NCBI GenBank assembly: GCA_014240065.1
Contig: JAAZXR010000001.1
Coordinates: 1-64,000 of the forward strand
Length of the DNA stretch: 64,000 bases
Direction of reading: 5' to 3'
From: Myxococcales bacterium
GTDB taxonomy: Bacteria; Myxococcota_A; Polyangia; Nannocystales; Nannocystaceae
The notes under the pieces: generated by a model
The model's database searches: none
The model's input: only the letters and a program-made list of their open reading frames with translations
Told to the model about the DNA's origin: nothing
Shown here: in pieces, positions 43,156 to 52,179 of the stretch
How positions within the stretch are numbered: the stretch's first letter is position 1
How the letters are laid out: every line of letters starts with the position of its first letter
Program-made: the position numbers and the translations under genes

Positions 43156-43482
43156 TTATGCAGCATTTGTTTGTTCCTTGTCTCCCGAGGGGCCACCGTC
43201 AGCCGCAGGATCGCGGTTGAGCACCTCGGTGATGCGGACGCCGTATTTTTCTCCCACCACGACCGCTTCTCCGCGCGCGACGAGCTTGCCGTTCACGAGG
43301 ATGTCGAGGCTCTCACCGGCGGCCTTTCCGAGCTCGACGACCGCGCCTGGTCCGAGCGAGAGCACGTCAGAGACGGGCAGGGTGCGCTGACCAAGTTGCA
43401 CAGAAATCTCTACAGGGACGTCGAGTACGAGGCTCAGATCATTGTCTTTATTGTTCACGGGAGGGTTCCTTTGGCGTGTCAA
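43156..43482 (-). CDS. fliN: Flagellar switch protein FliN
   Basis: A 108-residue FliN: a single surface-presentation (SPOA) domain with LVLDVPVEISVQLGQRTLPV, GPGAVVELGKAAGESLDILV, VARGEAVVVGEKYGVRITEV. It forms the bottom of the C-ring with FliM and helps dock FliH. The start overlaps fliM by 4 nt. Confidence 0.96.
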   Translation of the reverse strand: MTRQRNPPVNNKDNDLSLVLDVPVEISVQLGQRTLPVSDVLSLGPGAVVELGKAAGESLDILVNGKLVARGEAVVVGEKYGVRITEVLNRDPAADGGPSGDKEQTNAA

Positions 43483-44429
43483 TCACACGTGCGAGTGATC
43501 TCGATGGCGAGGGCTCCGCCGTCGGCGACGGGGAGACCATGAAATTTGGTGATGCCGGAAATTTTGACGGGGAGCTCCTCCGACGGGTGTCGCTCGAGTT
43601 TCAGGATTTGCCCCACTTCGAGCTGGGACAGCTTGCGCAGCCCAATGCTGGCGCGCCCGAGCTCGACCTCGAGGTCTACGGGCGTGCGGCGGACGATGTC
43701 GTGCATCACCGCGGAGCTCTTGGCGGCCTCCGTGGGCACGCCGAGCATGCCGCGCAGGGGCTCGAGCACCGAGCCGGGGAGCGCGATGGACATGCTCGCC
43801 AGGCGGTCATTGAGCTGCATGGTGATGGGGATGTGCAGCACGGTGACGTCTGGGGTGAAGCCCGTGACGAGGTCGAGGTTGCACTCGATGCAGCTGGTCT
43901 CGAACTCGAAGGTGCCGCGCGGCTCGAGGGTCTCGTTGAGCGCGTCCACCACCGGTTGCAGCGCGCGCTGGAGGACGCGGCGCTCGAGGGGGGTGAGGGG
44001 GCGATCGATCTCTTTCGAGTCCCCCTCCGTATCCCCACCGAACAGTCGATCGATCAGGGCAGAGGTCAAGCGCCGGTCGATGCAGAGGATGGAGGATCCT
44101 CGGACTTCGCCGTACACGCGGGTGGTCAAGCCGAGCATGCAGCCGGCGTGCTGCGCGACCCGCATGAGGCCGCGGCCGGTCATGATTTCGGGCTTCTCGT
44201 CTTGGACCTCGGCTTTCACCCTCAGCAGCGATGTGAGGACTTTGCGGAGGGTCTCGGCCAATCGCACGTATCCCACCGAAAGCGAGGGGATCATCATCTG
44301 GATGTATCGGTCGCTCGCGAGCAGGTCGATGGACTCTGCTTGGATCTGAAGCCGCGCCACGTCCGAAGACTCGAGGAGCTCTTCGACCTCGGTGGGGCTC
44401 AGGATCGGTACTCGGCTAAAATCGGTCAC
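43479..44429 (-). CDS. fliM: Flagellar switch protein FliM
   Basis: A 316-residue FliM. The N-terminal CheY-P binding peptide is recognisable as LSPTEVEELLES, the middle domain contains TGRGLMRVAQHAGCMLGLTT, and the C-terminal SPOA domain has RTPVDLEVELGRASIGLRKL. It overlaps both fliL and fliN by 4 nt. The retained CheY-binding motif implies that a chemotaxis pathway exists elsewhere in the genome. Confidence 0.96.
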   Translation of the reverse strand: MTDFSRVPILSPTEVEELLESSDVARLQIQAESIDLLASDRYIQMMIPSLSVGYVRLAETLRKVLTSLLRVKAEVQDEKPEIMTGRGLMRVAQHAGCMLGLTTRVYGEVRGSSILCIDRRLTSALIDRLFGGDTEGDSKEIDRPLTPLERRVLQRALQPVVDALNETLEPRGTFEFETSCIECNLDLVTGFTPDVTVLHIPITMQLNDRLASMSIALPGSVLEPLRGMLGVPTEAAKSSAVMHDIVRRTPVDLEVELGRASIGLRKLSQLEVGQILKLERHPSEELPVKISGITKFHGLPVADGGALAIEITRTCD

Positions 44430-44944
44430 TGGACGATGAAGGTGATCAGGTGGACGTCGACGGCGGCGTCGGTGCCGACCGCTTCGTTGAGGCGTTTGAG
44501 CAGCCGTCGCTTGATGGCCAGCTTGTTCTTGTTGCCCATGGTTTGACGGAAATTGAGGTCGGAGAGCTCACGGATGAAGTGATCGGTGATGATCGGCTTC
44601 GACTCCTCGACGACGCTGGTCATCTTGGCGTTGGTGAGCTGCACCGCGATTTGGATCTTGAGATAGCGGGCGCCCTCGGGCTCGTTGAGGTTCACCACCA
44701 TGGCGTCGAACGGCACGATGGGGCCCGCGCCGCTGGCGGGCACGCTGCCCCCGTCGCCCTCAGCGCCGTGGCCGTCGCCCTCAGCGCCGCCTTCGACGGC
44801 CGTGGCCGCTTTCGCCTCGCCGCTGTCTTTGCTCACGAAATATGCCGCAGCGCCGCCCACCACCAGCACGTTGGCCGCGATGATGATGAGGAGCAGTGGC
44901 TTTTTCTTCTTGCCGGTTTCTTCGTTGGACTCTTCTTCTGCCAT
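44426..44944 (-). CDS. fliL: Flagellar basal body protein FliL
   Basis: A 172-residue FliL: short cytoplasmic N terminus, one membrane helix at about 14-33 (LLLIIIAANVLVVGGAAAYF), a Gly/Glu-rich linker, and a periplasmic domain with VNLNEPEGARYLKIQIAVQL and FRQTMGNKNKLAIKRRLLKR. FliL forms stator-associated rings. It is the first gene of the long fliL-flgJ series and has a strong sigma-54 promoter at 44998-45013. Confidence 0.95.
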   Translation of the reverse strand: MAEEESNEETGKKKKPLLLIIIAANVLVVGGAAAYFVSKDSGEAKAATAVEGGAEGDGHGAEGDGGSVPASGAGPIVPFDAMVVNLNEPEGARYLKIQIAVQLTNAKMTSVVEESKPIITDHFIRELSDLNFRQTMGNKNKLAIKRRLLKRLNEAVGTDAAVDVHLITFIVQ

Positions 44945-44997
44945 GGGTCACTCCGGGGGAATGGGAGGGCGTCAAGCGCCCGACGTCTCCCATCAAA

Positions 44998-45013
44998 TGC
45001 ATGACCCGTGCCG
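44998..45013 (-). promoter_or_regulatory. Sigma-54 promoter of the fliL operon
   Basis: The minus strand reads CGGCACGGGTCATGCA, matching TGGCACG-N4-TTGCA except at two positions, with exact GG-N10-GC spacing. It lies 54 bp before the fliL ATG, downstream of the flgE terminator. Confidence 0.82.
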
Positions 45014-45051
45014 TCTTTTGGGTGCGATACCGCGCCAGCAAGGACAAAGAG

Positions 45052-45079
45052 GGCCCGCACCGGTGTCCCGGTGCGGGCC
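45052..45079 (-). terminator. Terminator of the flgB-flgE operon
   Basis: GGCCCGCACCGG (45052-45063) pairs with CCGGTGCGGGCC (45068-45079), a perfect 12-bp stem with a 4-nt loop, about 50 nt after the flgE stop. CTCTTTGTCC follows on the minus strand. Confidence 0.85.
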
Positions 45080-45131
45080 AGGGGGGCCGAGGGTCGAGTC
45101 TGCGAGCGGATGACCCTCGTGAAAAATGACG

Positions 45132-46421
45132 CTATCGCTTGATCGCGAGCACGTCACCGAGCATTTCGTCGGCCGTTGTGATCGACCTAGAGTTGCTCTG
45201 GAATCCTCGTTGCAAGGAGATCATCTCCACAAATTGCTGGGCAAGATCCACGTTGGATGCCTCCAAGCTGCCAGAGATGACAGTGCCACGGCCGCCGGTG
45301 CCGGCGGTGCCGACCACGGCTTGGCCGGAGTCGGTGGTGGAGGCGAACAAGCTCGAGCCCGCGCGGTTCAACCCGTCGTTGCTCGCGAACTTGGCGAGCG
45401 CGACCTGTCCGAGCGTCCGCTGTTGGCCGTTGGAGAACATCCCCGTGAGGATGCCAGCGTCGTTGATGGCCAGCCCGGCGAGGTCACCGGAGGTGTGGCC
45501 GTCTTGCGACATGAACGAGACCGAAGATTCCAGGGCGTATTGGGTGATGCCGTCGACGCCGGTGCCGCCGTTCGCCGTATCAGAGCCAAAGTCCAGGGCG
45601 ATGTCGGCCGAATCGGCGCCGAGCCAATTCGCCGTGACCGAGGTGAGGTCGTAGGAGGTGAGCGAGCCGTCCGTGCCGAAGGTCGCGGTGCCCGAACCCA
45701 GCTCCACCAGCGGCGTGGCGGACGCGGGGTCCAGCTCCGCGCCTGGAGCCATCACATGGTAGTCCCAGGTCGCGTTGGGTGAAGCGGCGGTTTTTTGGAA
45801 GTACACCTCCACCTGGTGCTCGATCCCCAGGGAGTCGTACACGGTCACCGCGGTGGAGAAATCGGAGGTGTTGCTGGGATCGAGGGGATCCCAGGTCACG
45901 CCGCTCACAGCCTGCTCTGCGTCGAGGTTGGCGACGATGCTCATCTCCGCGGTCGCGTTGGGTTGGATCGAGCCTGTGTCGATTTGGAGGTCGCTGAGGG
46001 CGTTGGCGACGCCGCCGGCGCCGTCGCTCGCGTAGCCTTGGACCTTCAGGCCGTCCGTGTTTTGAACGAAGCCGTCTTCGTCGAGGGTGAAGGCGCCGTT
46101 GCGGGTGTAGAAGTTGTTGTTGACGCCGTTGAAGGTGCCGTTCACGACGAAGAAACCGTCGCCACCGATGGCGAGGTCTGTGGTGTTGCCCGTGCCGAGG
46201 AACGAGCCCTGCAAAAAGCTGGTCTGGACGCTGTTGACCATCGAGCCTTGGCCTACGCCTTTGCCGCGCATGGTGCCGCCGAGGACATCTGCAAAATTGG
46301 CCCGCGACTTTTTGAAGCCGACCGTGTTCACGTTGGCGATATTGTCACTGACGATGCCCATGGCGTCGCTGTGTGCGTTGAGGCCGCTGGCGCCGGCATA
46401 CATGGTTGAAATAATGGACAT
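45132..46421 (-). CDS. flgE: Flagellar hook protein FlgE
   Basis: A 429-residue FlgE: NIANVNTVGFKKSRANFADV at the N terminus, GDGFFVVNGTFNGVNNNFYT, and the C-terminal signature VDLAQQFVEMISLQRGFQSN. It polymerises into the hook beneath the FlgD cap, with length set by FliK. It is the last gene of the TPR-flgB...flgE operon and is followed by a strong hairpin terminator. Confidence 0.97.
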   Translation of the reverse strand: MSIISTMYAGASGLNAHSDAMGIVSDNIANVNTVGFKKSRANFADVLGGTMRGKGVGQGSMVNSVQTSFLQGSFLGTGNTTDLAIGGDGFFVVNGTFNGVNNNFYTRNGAFTLDEDGFVQNTDGLKVQGYASDGAGGVANALSDLQIDTGSIQPNATAEMSIVANLDAEQAVSGVTWDPLDPSNTSDFSTAVTVYDSLGIEHQVEVYFQKTAASPNATWDYHVMAPGAELDPASATPLVELGSGTATFGTDGSLTSYDLTSVTANWLGADSADIALDFGSDTANGGTGVDGITQYALESSVSFMSQDGHTSGDLAGLAINDAGILTGMFSNGQQRTLGQVALAKFASNDGLNRAGSSLFASTTDSGQAVVGTAGTGGRGTVISGSLEASNVDLAQQFVEMISLQRGFQSNSRSITTADEMLGDVLAIKR

Positions 46422-46496
46422 GAGGTGCTCCTAGTGAGGAATTGGGGGAGAAGGGGAGAGGGGAGGTGAAGGGGGTGTGTCGGGCTCGGCGTGAGC

Positions 46497-47258
46497 CTAC
46501 GGTCCGCCGAGGCTGCTGGAGCCGCCTGGGAGCGTGGTGGTGCCGTCCTCCTCGTCCGAGGGCAGCGGGGAGGAGGTGCCGTCGCCGTTGGAGATGGTGA
46601 CGATGTCGGCGGGGATGATGCGCGCGAGGCCCACGAGGAGCTCGGGATATCCGTTCTCGAAGGTGATGCCGTCGACCACGCCCTTGGTGAGCGGGGACGA
46701 TTGGACCGGGTTGCCCTGGGCGTCGGTCGCCTCCACAGAGACGGTGTAGCGGCCGTCTTCGAGCGGCTGGCCGGTGCTGTCGTTGCCATCCCAGCCGATC
46801 TCTTGCACGCCCGCGCCGACGTTCGCGCGGGTCATCACGCGCACAGTGCCGCCAGTCTCGTCTTTGATCGTGATGGTGACTTCGGACGCGGGGGCGGCGA
46901 GCTCGACGCCCACCGGTTGGGCTTGGCCGCTGTCGATGTGGATGTAGTCGCCGCGAGCGACGATCTCTTTTCCGACGAATCCGGCGAGTTGGGCGTTGGC
47001 GAGCCCCATCTGCGACATTTGAATTTGTCCCAACGAGTCGTTGGTGAGCACCTGCTGCTCAAGCGAGGAGAACTGCGCGAGCTGGGCGACGAACTCGTGG
47101 TTTTGGAGTGGGTTCATCGGATCTTGGTTTTGGAGCTGCGCGGTGAGCAGCTTCAAAAATTCGTCTTTGCCCATGCCGTCGTTGGGGAGGGCGGTGGTCG
47201 AGGGAGTTGCGGAGGCGCCCGAGGTTCCGAGGCCGGTCGTGGGAAGATCGATGTTCAT
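46497..47258 (-). CDS. flgD: Hook cap protein FlgD
   Basis: A 253-residue FlgD. The N-terminal conserved region is present (MGKDEFLKLLTAQLQNQDPM, NHEFVAQLAQFSSLEQQ), then a tudor/fibronectin-like cap domain (ELAAPASEVTITIKDETGGT, IGWDGNDSTGQPLEDGRYTV). A Gly/Ser/Asp-rich tail of about 30 residues extends past the usual end. FlgD caps the growing hook. It lies between fliK and flgE. Confidence 0.95.
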   Translation of the reverse strand: MNIDLPTTGLGTSGASATPSTTALPNDGMGKDEFLKLLTAQLQNQDPMNPLQNHEFVAQLAQFSSLEQQVLTNDSLGQIQMSQMGLANAQLAGFVGKEIVARGDYIHIDSGQAQPVGVELAAPASEVTITIKDETGGTVRVMTRANVGAGVQEIGWDGNDSTGQPLEDGRYTVSVEATDAQGNPVQSSPLTKGVVDGITFENGYPELLVGLARIIPADIVTISNGDGTSSPLPSDEEDGTTTLPGGSSSLGGP

Positions 47259-47342
47259 GATGGAGTTCTCGTGGTCAGTTGTTTCAAGTCGCGTGCCAGG
47301 GTGGCGGGAGAGAGGTGGCCCGTGATGGGCCAGTTCGGTCGT

Positions 47343-48971
47343 TCAAACGACGATGTCGACGATTCCGTCCGGGGATAGAACCCTCGCGGTGCGGGGGGGC
47401 GAGGGGGTGGGTGCCACATCGGGACCAGGCGGTCGTGGAGCGTGGACGCGGTGGGCGGCGAGGTTCGCCTCGCGAATGGAGCGGTTTGGGCGCCGCTGCG
47501 GCGGGTCTTCGCCGCTCGCGTCGAGGTCGAAGCTGATGTCCTCGTCGATGTCTTGGAGCGCGCTCGCGATCCGTCGGCGCTCCGCTTGGAGGAGCTCCTC
47601 GGTCTGCCGCTCGCGGGGGCGGAGGACGACCTCCCACCCTTGCTCGGTGCGCTGCACCTTCATCTCAAAGTCGCCGAGCCCGTCGGCGGAGAAGTGGAGC
47701 GTCGCGTGGCCGTTGAAGCCGCGGATGCGGGCGGTTTGTTGGAGCACCTGCGCGCGGAGCTGCTCGACTGCGGCCGCGCGCGCCGTGGCGTCGGATCCCT
47801 GCGGGGCGGCGAGTTGGGAGACTGCGGCGGCACCCACCGGTGAGGAAGGGGCTGCCGCGGAGCCGAGGCTGCCCGCGGGCAATTCCATGGTGGAGGTGGA
47901 CAGCGCCGACGAGTTCGCGATGAGTCGCAAAGCATCGGCGCTAGGGAGGGGTTGGGGTCCGTTGGAGGACCCCGGGGGGGTGGGGGACCCCGGACTTACG
48001 CCGAGTCCGGAGTCTTTGGATGGTCGCGTGGAGTGGTCGGATTCGGAGGAAGAGGCGTACGTGGTCGAGGGAGTGTTTCGTGATTGAGAAGGATCGCGTG
48101 AGTGGTCGTGTGAGTGGTCGCGAGAGTGGTTCGAGTGGGTGGAATTCGTGGTGTTGGCCGCGCTGTTGGCCGCGGCACGGGGCGCGCGAGCGTGGCCGTC
48201 GGTGCCGGCCTGCTTCATGCTCTCAGCGGTGGGCTGTGCGGCGGCCGCGGCGGTCGCGGCGACATTGGAAGCTGGTTGGGAGGTGGATTCGCCCGGGGAG
48301 GCGGCGCGGCTGGAGATGGTCGCCTCTTGCAGGATCGCGGCGCGCAGCTGGGCTTGGGCTGCCTCGGGGGACTGTGGACCCGCGGCGGGGCGCCCGGTCT
48401 TGGTGGTGGCCTGAGGTTGCGCGCGGGCGCTCGTTCTTCGCGCCGCCTTTGCGCCGCGTGGTCGGGGGGAATCGGTGGCGCGGTCGCCGGAGCTCGCGCG
48501 CCGTGCCTCTGCGCCGTCTGCGGGCCGTGCATCCTGCTCGCGGACGCGCACGTCGGCGCCCCGGCGCTCCTGGGCCGCCGTCGAATCGCGTGGGTCGGAA
48601 GCGCGCCGAGGCGCGGGGACGCGGCCACGCCGCGAGGGGTCTGCGCTCCGCGGGGGAACGATCTTTGAGGGCGCTTCGCCGGCCAGCGCGGCAGACGAAG
48701 ATGTCGGTGTGCCCGGCCCTTCCTGGGGCGGGCTCGAGCCTTGGAGCATGGAGGTGTGGCGCTCGGCCGTCGACATCTCCGCCCACGACATGGGGCCACG
48801 GGCCGAGGTCGGTTCGGGGGAGCGACGGGGCGCGCTCATGGAACGATGGGCCAACATGCCGGCAAATTCATCCTGTGTCGCGTCGCCGTCGTGGTCGTGG
48901 TCGGCGCGGGCTTGAGGAGCTATCTGCGAGGTCGTTGGTCGTTCTTCAATATTCAGGTCGAAGGGCCTCAA
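47343..48971 (-). CDS. fliK: Hook-length control protein FliK
   Basis: A 542-residue protein. The first 400 residues are low-complexity (Ala/Ser/Pro/Thr, His/Ser-rich at about 270-300), as expected of the molecular-ruler part. The last 130 carry the FliK C-terminal substrate-switch domain (GHATLHFSADGLGDFEMKVQ, then EELLQAERRRIASALQDIDE). FliK senses hook length and flips FlhB specificity. It overlaps the MotE-like gene by 4 nt and precedes flgD. Confidence 0.88.
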   Translation of the reverse strand: MRPFDLNIEERPTTSQIAPQARADHDHDGDATQDEFAGMLAHRSMSAPRRSPEPTSARGPMSWAEMSTAERHTSMLQGSSPPQEGPGTPTSSSAALAGEAPSKIVPPRSADPSRRGRVPAPRRASDPRDSTAAQERRGADVRVREQDARPADGAEARRASSGDRATDSPRPRGAKAARRTSARAQPQATTKTGRPAAGPQSPEAAQAQLRAAILQEATISSRAASPGESTSQPASNVAATAAAAAQPTAESMKQAGTDGHARAPRAAANSAANTTNSTHSNHSRDHSHDHSRDPSQSRNTPSTTYASSSESDHSTRPSKDSGLGVSPGSPTPPGSSNGPQPLPSADALRLIANSSALSTSTMELPAGSLGSAAAPSSPVGAAAVSQLAAPQGSDATARAAAVEQLRAQVLQQTARIRGFNGHATLHFSADGLGDFEMKVQRTEQGWEVVLRPRERQTEELLQAERRRIASALQDIDEDISFDLDASGEDPPQRRPNRSIREANLAAHRVHAPRPPGPDVAPTPSPPRTARVLSPDGIVDIVV

Positions 48972-49759
48972 GGCGCCGTGACCTCCTCCGGGGCTGGCCG
49001 CTGTGCGTCCGTGCGCGCGGATGGGGGGGAGGCGGCGCCGTCCGGGGCTGCCGCTTCCCCGAGCGGGGAGAGCTTCTCGCGCTCCGGGACCGCTCGGGGA
49101 TCAAGATCGAGATACAGTTGACTCAGCTGGGCTGCGCGCTCCGTGGGCATGAGGGCCATGAGCTTCGCGGCCTTGCGCTGGCTCGTACGGGCGACGGCCA
49201 GCAAGATCCACTGGGCGTCCTCGTCGGACAGGCTCGCGACCATGTCGGAGCCGGCTTGGGGGGTCATGGAGGCGACGAGCTCCGCGAGGGATTCGATGCG
49301 CGCGTCGCGGCGCTGTCGGGCCACTTCGCCGACGCCAACCTGGTCCTGGAGGCGTTTTTCGAGGGCGTTGATGCGCGCGAGACGGGCTTCAAGTTCGCCC
49401 TCCAAGGTCTCGGCCGACCGCGACCGCGTCGCGAGGGAGAGCTCTCGCTCGTCGAGGGAGCGGCTGCGCTGGGTGATGCGCTCCATGATATCTCGTTCGG
49501 CGCCTGTGACCTCTGGTGGGCGTCGGCCTGGGTCGTTGGTTTCGAGGGTCAAGTCGCTCCCGTTCGCCGTGAGCGCCGTAGCGGCGGCCTCCGACTCGCT
49601 CGCTGAATCGGCGGCAGGGCTGGCCGCTTCCGTCGTCGGGGGCGCAGCGTCGGCGGCGTCATCCGCAGCGGCGGTCTTGTCCGTCGACGCGCGGACGTCG
49701 CTGTTGCAGCCTGCGAGCAGGAGCGCGGCGGCGAACGCGAGCGGCGCGGGGCGAGTCAT
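48968..49759 (-). CDS. MotE/MgtE-N-like protein with lipoprotein signal
   Basis: A 263-residue protein located between fliJ and fliK, where motE is often found. It begins with a lipoprotein signal (LLLAGC, Cys18), followed by an Ala/Ser/Asp linker, a coiled coil at about 90-145 (DIMERITQRSRSLDERELSL ... LEKRLQ), and a MgtE N-terminal-like helical domain at about 150-215 (VASMTPQAGSDMVASLSDED, ALMPTERAAQLSQLYLDLDP). MotE proteins assist stator or motor assembly. A lipobox would place this one in the periplasm on a lipid anchor, which is not the usual topology. It overlaps fliK and fliJ by 4 nt each. Confidence 0.72.
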   Translation of the reverse strand: MTRPAPLAFAAALLLAGCNSDVRASTDKTAAADDAADAAPPTTEAASPAADSASESEAAATALTANGSDLTLETNDPGRRPPEVTGAERDIMERITQRSRSLDERELSLATRSRSAETLEGELEARLARINALEKRLQDQVGVGEVARQRRDARIESLAELVASMTPQAGSDMVASLSDEDAQWILLAVARTSQRKAAKLMALMPTERAAQLSQLYLDLDPRAVPEREKLSPLGEAAAPDGAASPPSARTDAQRPAPEEVTAP

Positions 49760-50157
49760 CTTCGCCCTCCCACTGCGCCGGCGCGATCGTCCATCTCGCG
49801 CTGCTCGGTGCGGAGGGTGTGGGCGCGCGTCTCGTTGGCGGCCTTGGCGTGGAGTTTCTCCGCGCGGTCAAGGGCGACCCCCGCGGTCATGAGTTCGGAG
49901 CGACGGATGTCGAGGTCATTGGCGGCTTGCTCGACTTGCTTGGCGCGGTAGGCGATCACCTGTCCGAGCTCTTCAAGTTGCACCGGCGAGATCTCGGCGC
50001 CGGTGGTGAGCTCCGAGATCGCTCGAACCGCCTCGTCTCTCGCTTCCACGGCCGCGCAGTGGGCGAGCCTTGTGTCGTTGAACGAAGCCGCGGCGACATC
50101 ACGCTGCCTGGATCGCACATCGACCAATCGCTTCAGTTTGTTCGCTCGTTTTCGCAT
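49756..50157 (-). CDS. fliJ: Flagellar export protein FliJ
   Basis: A 133-residue, charged, entirely helical protein (MRKRANKLKRLVDVRSRQRD) with an antiparallel coiled-coil pattern. It follows fliI by 2 nt. FliJ is the stalk of the FliH-FliI ATPase and a chaperone escort. The sequence is poorly conserved in the family, so the call rests on fold and context. Confidence 0.85.
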   Translation of the reverse strand: MRKRANKLKRLVDVRSRQRDVAAASFNDTRLAHCAAVEARDEAVRAISELTTGAEISPVQLEELGQVIAYRAKQVEQAANDLDIRRSELMTAGVALDRAEKLHAKAANETRAHTLRTEQREMDDRAGAVGGRR

Positions 50158-50159
50158 GA

Positions 50160-51488
50160 CTAGCTCTCGATGATTTGCGTCATCAGACTGACGGTTTGCT
50201 CAGGTGGGGTGGGCCCTTGGCGCCCGTCTTGTAAGAATTCGTCCACGAGTGTTCTCTTCTGCAGGGCTCGATCCAATTCTTCGTCAGAACCCGCGACATA
50301 TGCGCCAATTTGCAAGAGTTCCTCCGCTTCGCGCACCTTGCTGATCAACGTGCGGAAACGACGCGCTACTTCGAGGTTCTGGGCTGGCACGACGTCTGCC
50401 ATGACACGTGAGATCGAGGGCAACACGTCGATGGCGGGATAGTGGCCGCGGGAGGCGAGGGCGCGCGAGAGGGAGATATGCCCGTCGAGGATGGAGCGCG
50501 CGGCGTCTCCGATGGGGTCGTTGGGGTCGTCGCCTTCGACGAGCACGGAGTAGACGCCGGTGATGGATCCGGCGCTACCGAACTGGCCGGCGCGCTCGAG
50601 CAGCCGCGGCAGCTGGGCGAAGACGGAGGGGGTGTAGCCGCGGGTGGTAGGCGGCTCCCCCATGCTGAGACCGAGCTCGCGTTGGGCCATGGCGAAGCGC
50701 GTGAGGCTGTCCATCATGAGCAGCACGTGCTTGCCCGACTCTGCGAAATGCTCCGCGATCGCCGTGGCGACGAAGGCGCCTCGCACGCGGTCGAGGGGCG
50801 ATTGGTCCGAGGTCGCGACCACCAACACCGTCCGCTCGCGCGCCTCTGCGCTCAAGGTCCGATGGATAAACTCGCCGACCTCTCGCCCGCGCTCGCCGAT
50901 GAGCGCGATCACGTTGACGTCGGCGTCGGAGCGCTGCGCGATGGTCCCAAGGAGGGTGGACTTCCCGACCCCCGCGCCTGCCATGATGCCGATGCGCTGG
51001 CCGCGGCCCAAGGTGGTCGTGCCGTCGATGGCTCGGACGCCTGTGTAGAGCGGGGTCTCGATGAGGCGTCGACTCAAGGGGTCGGGGGCGTCGCCGTAGA
51101 TCGGGCGTCGCTCGATGACTCCTTCGATGGGATGGCCGCCTCGATCGATCGGTTTTCCGCGCGCGTCGATGACCCGCCCGAGCAGCGCGTCGCTGCACGC
51201 GACGGAGGCGGAGAGTCCGAGGTGTGTGACGCGGCTCCCGATGGTGACGCCGCGCGCCTCCCCGAGCGGGACCAGGAGCACGCGGCCGTCTCGGAGTCCC
51301 ACGACCTCCGCGGGCAGGGGCGCGTTCCCGCCGGAGATCTGCACCACGTCGCCCACGGCTGCGCCCGGACAGTGCCCCTCCACGAGCAAGCCGACCACGC
51401 TCAAGACGCGGCCAGAAACCCGCGGTTGGAGGGCCGAGTAGAGCTCTTGAGGCGTCACCCGCGTCAACGGGAGGAGGTTCTCACTCAT
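50160..51488 (-). CDS. fliI: Flagellum-specific ATPase FliI
   Basis: A 442-residue F1-beta-like ATPase: P-loop IMAGAGVGKSTLLGTIAQR, ALIGERGREVGEFIHRTLSA, LLMMDSLTRFAMAQRELGLS and GEPPTTRGYTPSVFAQLPRL. It powers release of export substrates from chaperones at the gate. The start overlaps fliH by 8 nt. Confidence 0.97.
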   Translation of the reverse strand: MSENLLPLTRVTPQELYSALQPRVSGRVLSVVGLLVEGHCPGAAVGDVVQISGGNAPLPAEVVGLRDGRVLLVPLGEARGVTIGSRVTHLGLSASVACSDALLGRVIDARGKPIDRGGHPIEGVIERRPIYGDAPDPLSRRLIETPLYTGVRAIDGTTTLGRGQRIGIMAGAGVGKSTLLGTIAQRSDADVNVIALIGERGREVGEFIHRTLSAEARERTVLVVATSDQSPLDRVRGAFVATAIAEHFAESGKHVLLMMDSLTRFAMAQRELGLSMGEPPTTRGYTPSVFAQLPRLLERAGQFGSAGSITGVYSVLVEGDDPNDPIGDAARSILDGHISLSRALASRGHYPAIDVLPSISRVMADVVPAQNLEVARRFRTLISKVREAEELLQIGAYVAGSDEELDRALQKRTLVDEFLQDGRQGPTPPEQTVSLMTQIIES

Positions 51489-52179
51489 GGTCCTCCGTGG
51501 GCGCTGGTGCGGTGCCGCGAATCATCTCGCAGGCCCGGTCAAATCGCTCTTGGAGGCGACTCCCGAGGCTGCCAGCGTCGGAGCGGATTTGGACATCGCC
51601 GGCCTCGAGGTTGGCGTCGACGTGGACGCGGATGTCGAGGCCGGCGGCGCGTCGCTCCGCCGCCCACGCCTCCATCATCTCGCCTTCTGCGGCGGAGACC
51701 ACCGCGTCGATGCGGCCAACCTCCTCGAAGGCTGCGACGGCGCGCTCCACGAGCTCACGCGCGGCCCCGTGATCTGCGAGCTCGCGCTGCACGACGCTCT
51801 TGGCCATCCCGATGGTGAGCTCGAGCACCTGCGTGCGGTAGGCCTCGGTGAGCGTGCGTTCGAGGACGGCGAGTCGCTCAAGACTCGCCTGCGAGGACTG
51901 CAAGCGGCCGCGGAATTCATCCTCCGCCATCTTGCGGGCCTCTTCGAGCCCCGCGGTCAGGCCTTCTTGTTTCGCCTGCTCACGCAGCTGATTGAGCTCG
52001 GCCACCAAGGGATCCATCGCTTGTTGAGCGTTGCTCCCTTCGCCCGACAGCGGCGCGCCGATGGTGGTGCGCTGAAAGTTGGGGGCGCGCGCGTCGCGAG
52101 GGGCTTGAAGGTACGGTGGCGTGGGCTTCGCCGCGCCTTGCTCGTCGACCGAGGGCGGGATGAAGCGCGAATGAGCCAT
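51481..52179 (-). CDS. fliH: FliI regulator FliH
   Basis: A 232-residue FliH. An extended N terminus (Pro/Gln-rich) leads to a coiled coil with short-residue spacing (GLTAGLEEARKMAEDEFRGR), and the C-terminal domain resembles V/F-ATPase stator subunits (LTIGMAKSVVQRELADHGAA). It tethers FliI to FliN at the C-ring. The ATG overlaps the fliG stop by 1 nt (TAATG). Confidence 0.9.
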   Translation of the reverse strand: MAHSRFIPPSVDEQGAAKPTPPYLQAPRDARAPNFQRTTIGAPLSGEGSNAQQAMDPLVAELNQLREQAKQEGLTAGLEEARKMAEDEFRGRLQSSQASLERLAVLERTLTEAYRTQVLELTIGMAKSVVQRELADHGAARELVERAVAAFEEVGRIDAVVSAAEGEMMEAWAAERRAAGLDIRVHVDANLEAGDVQIRSDAGSLGSRLQERFDRACEMIRGTAPAPTEDHE

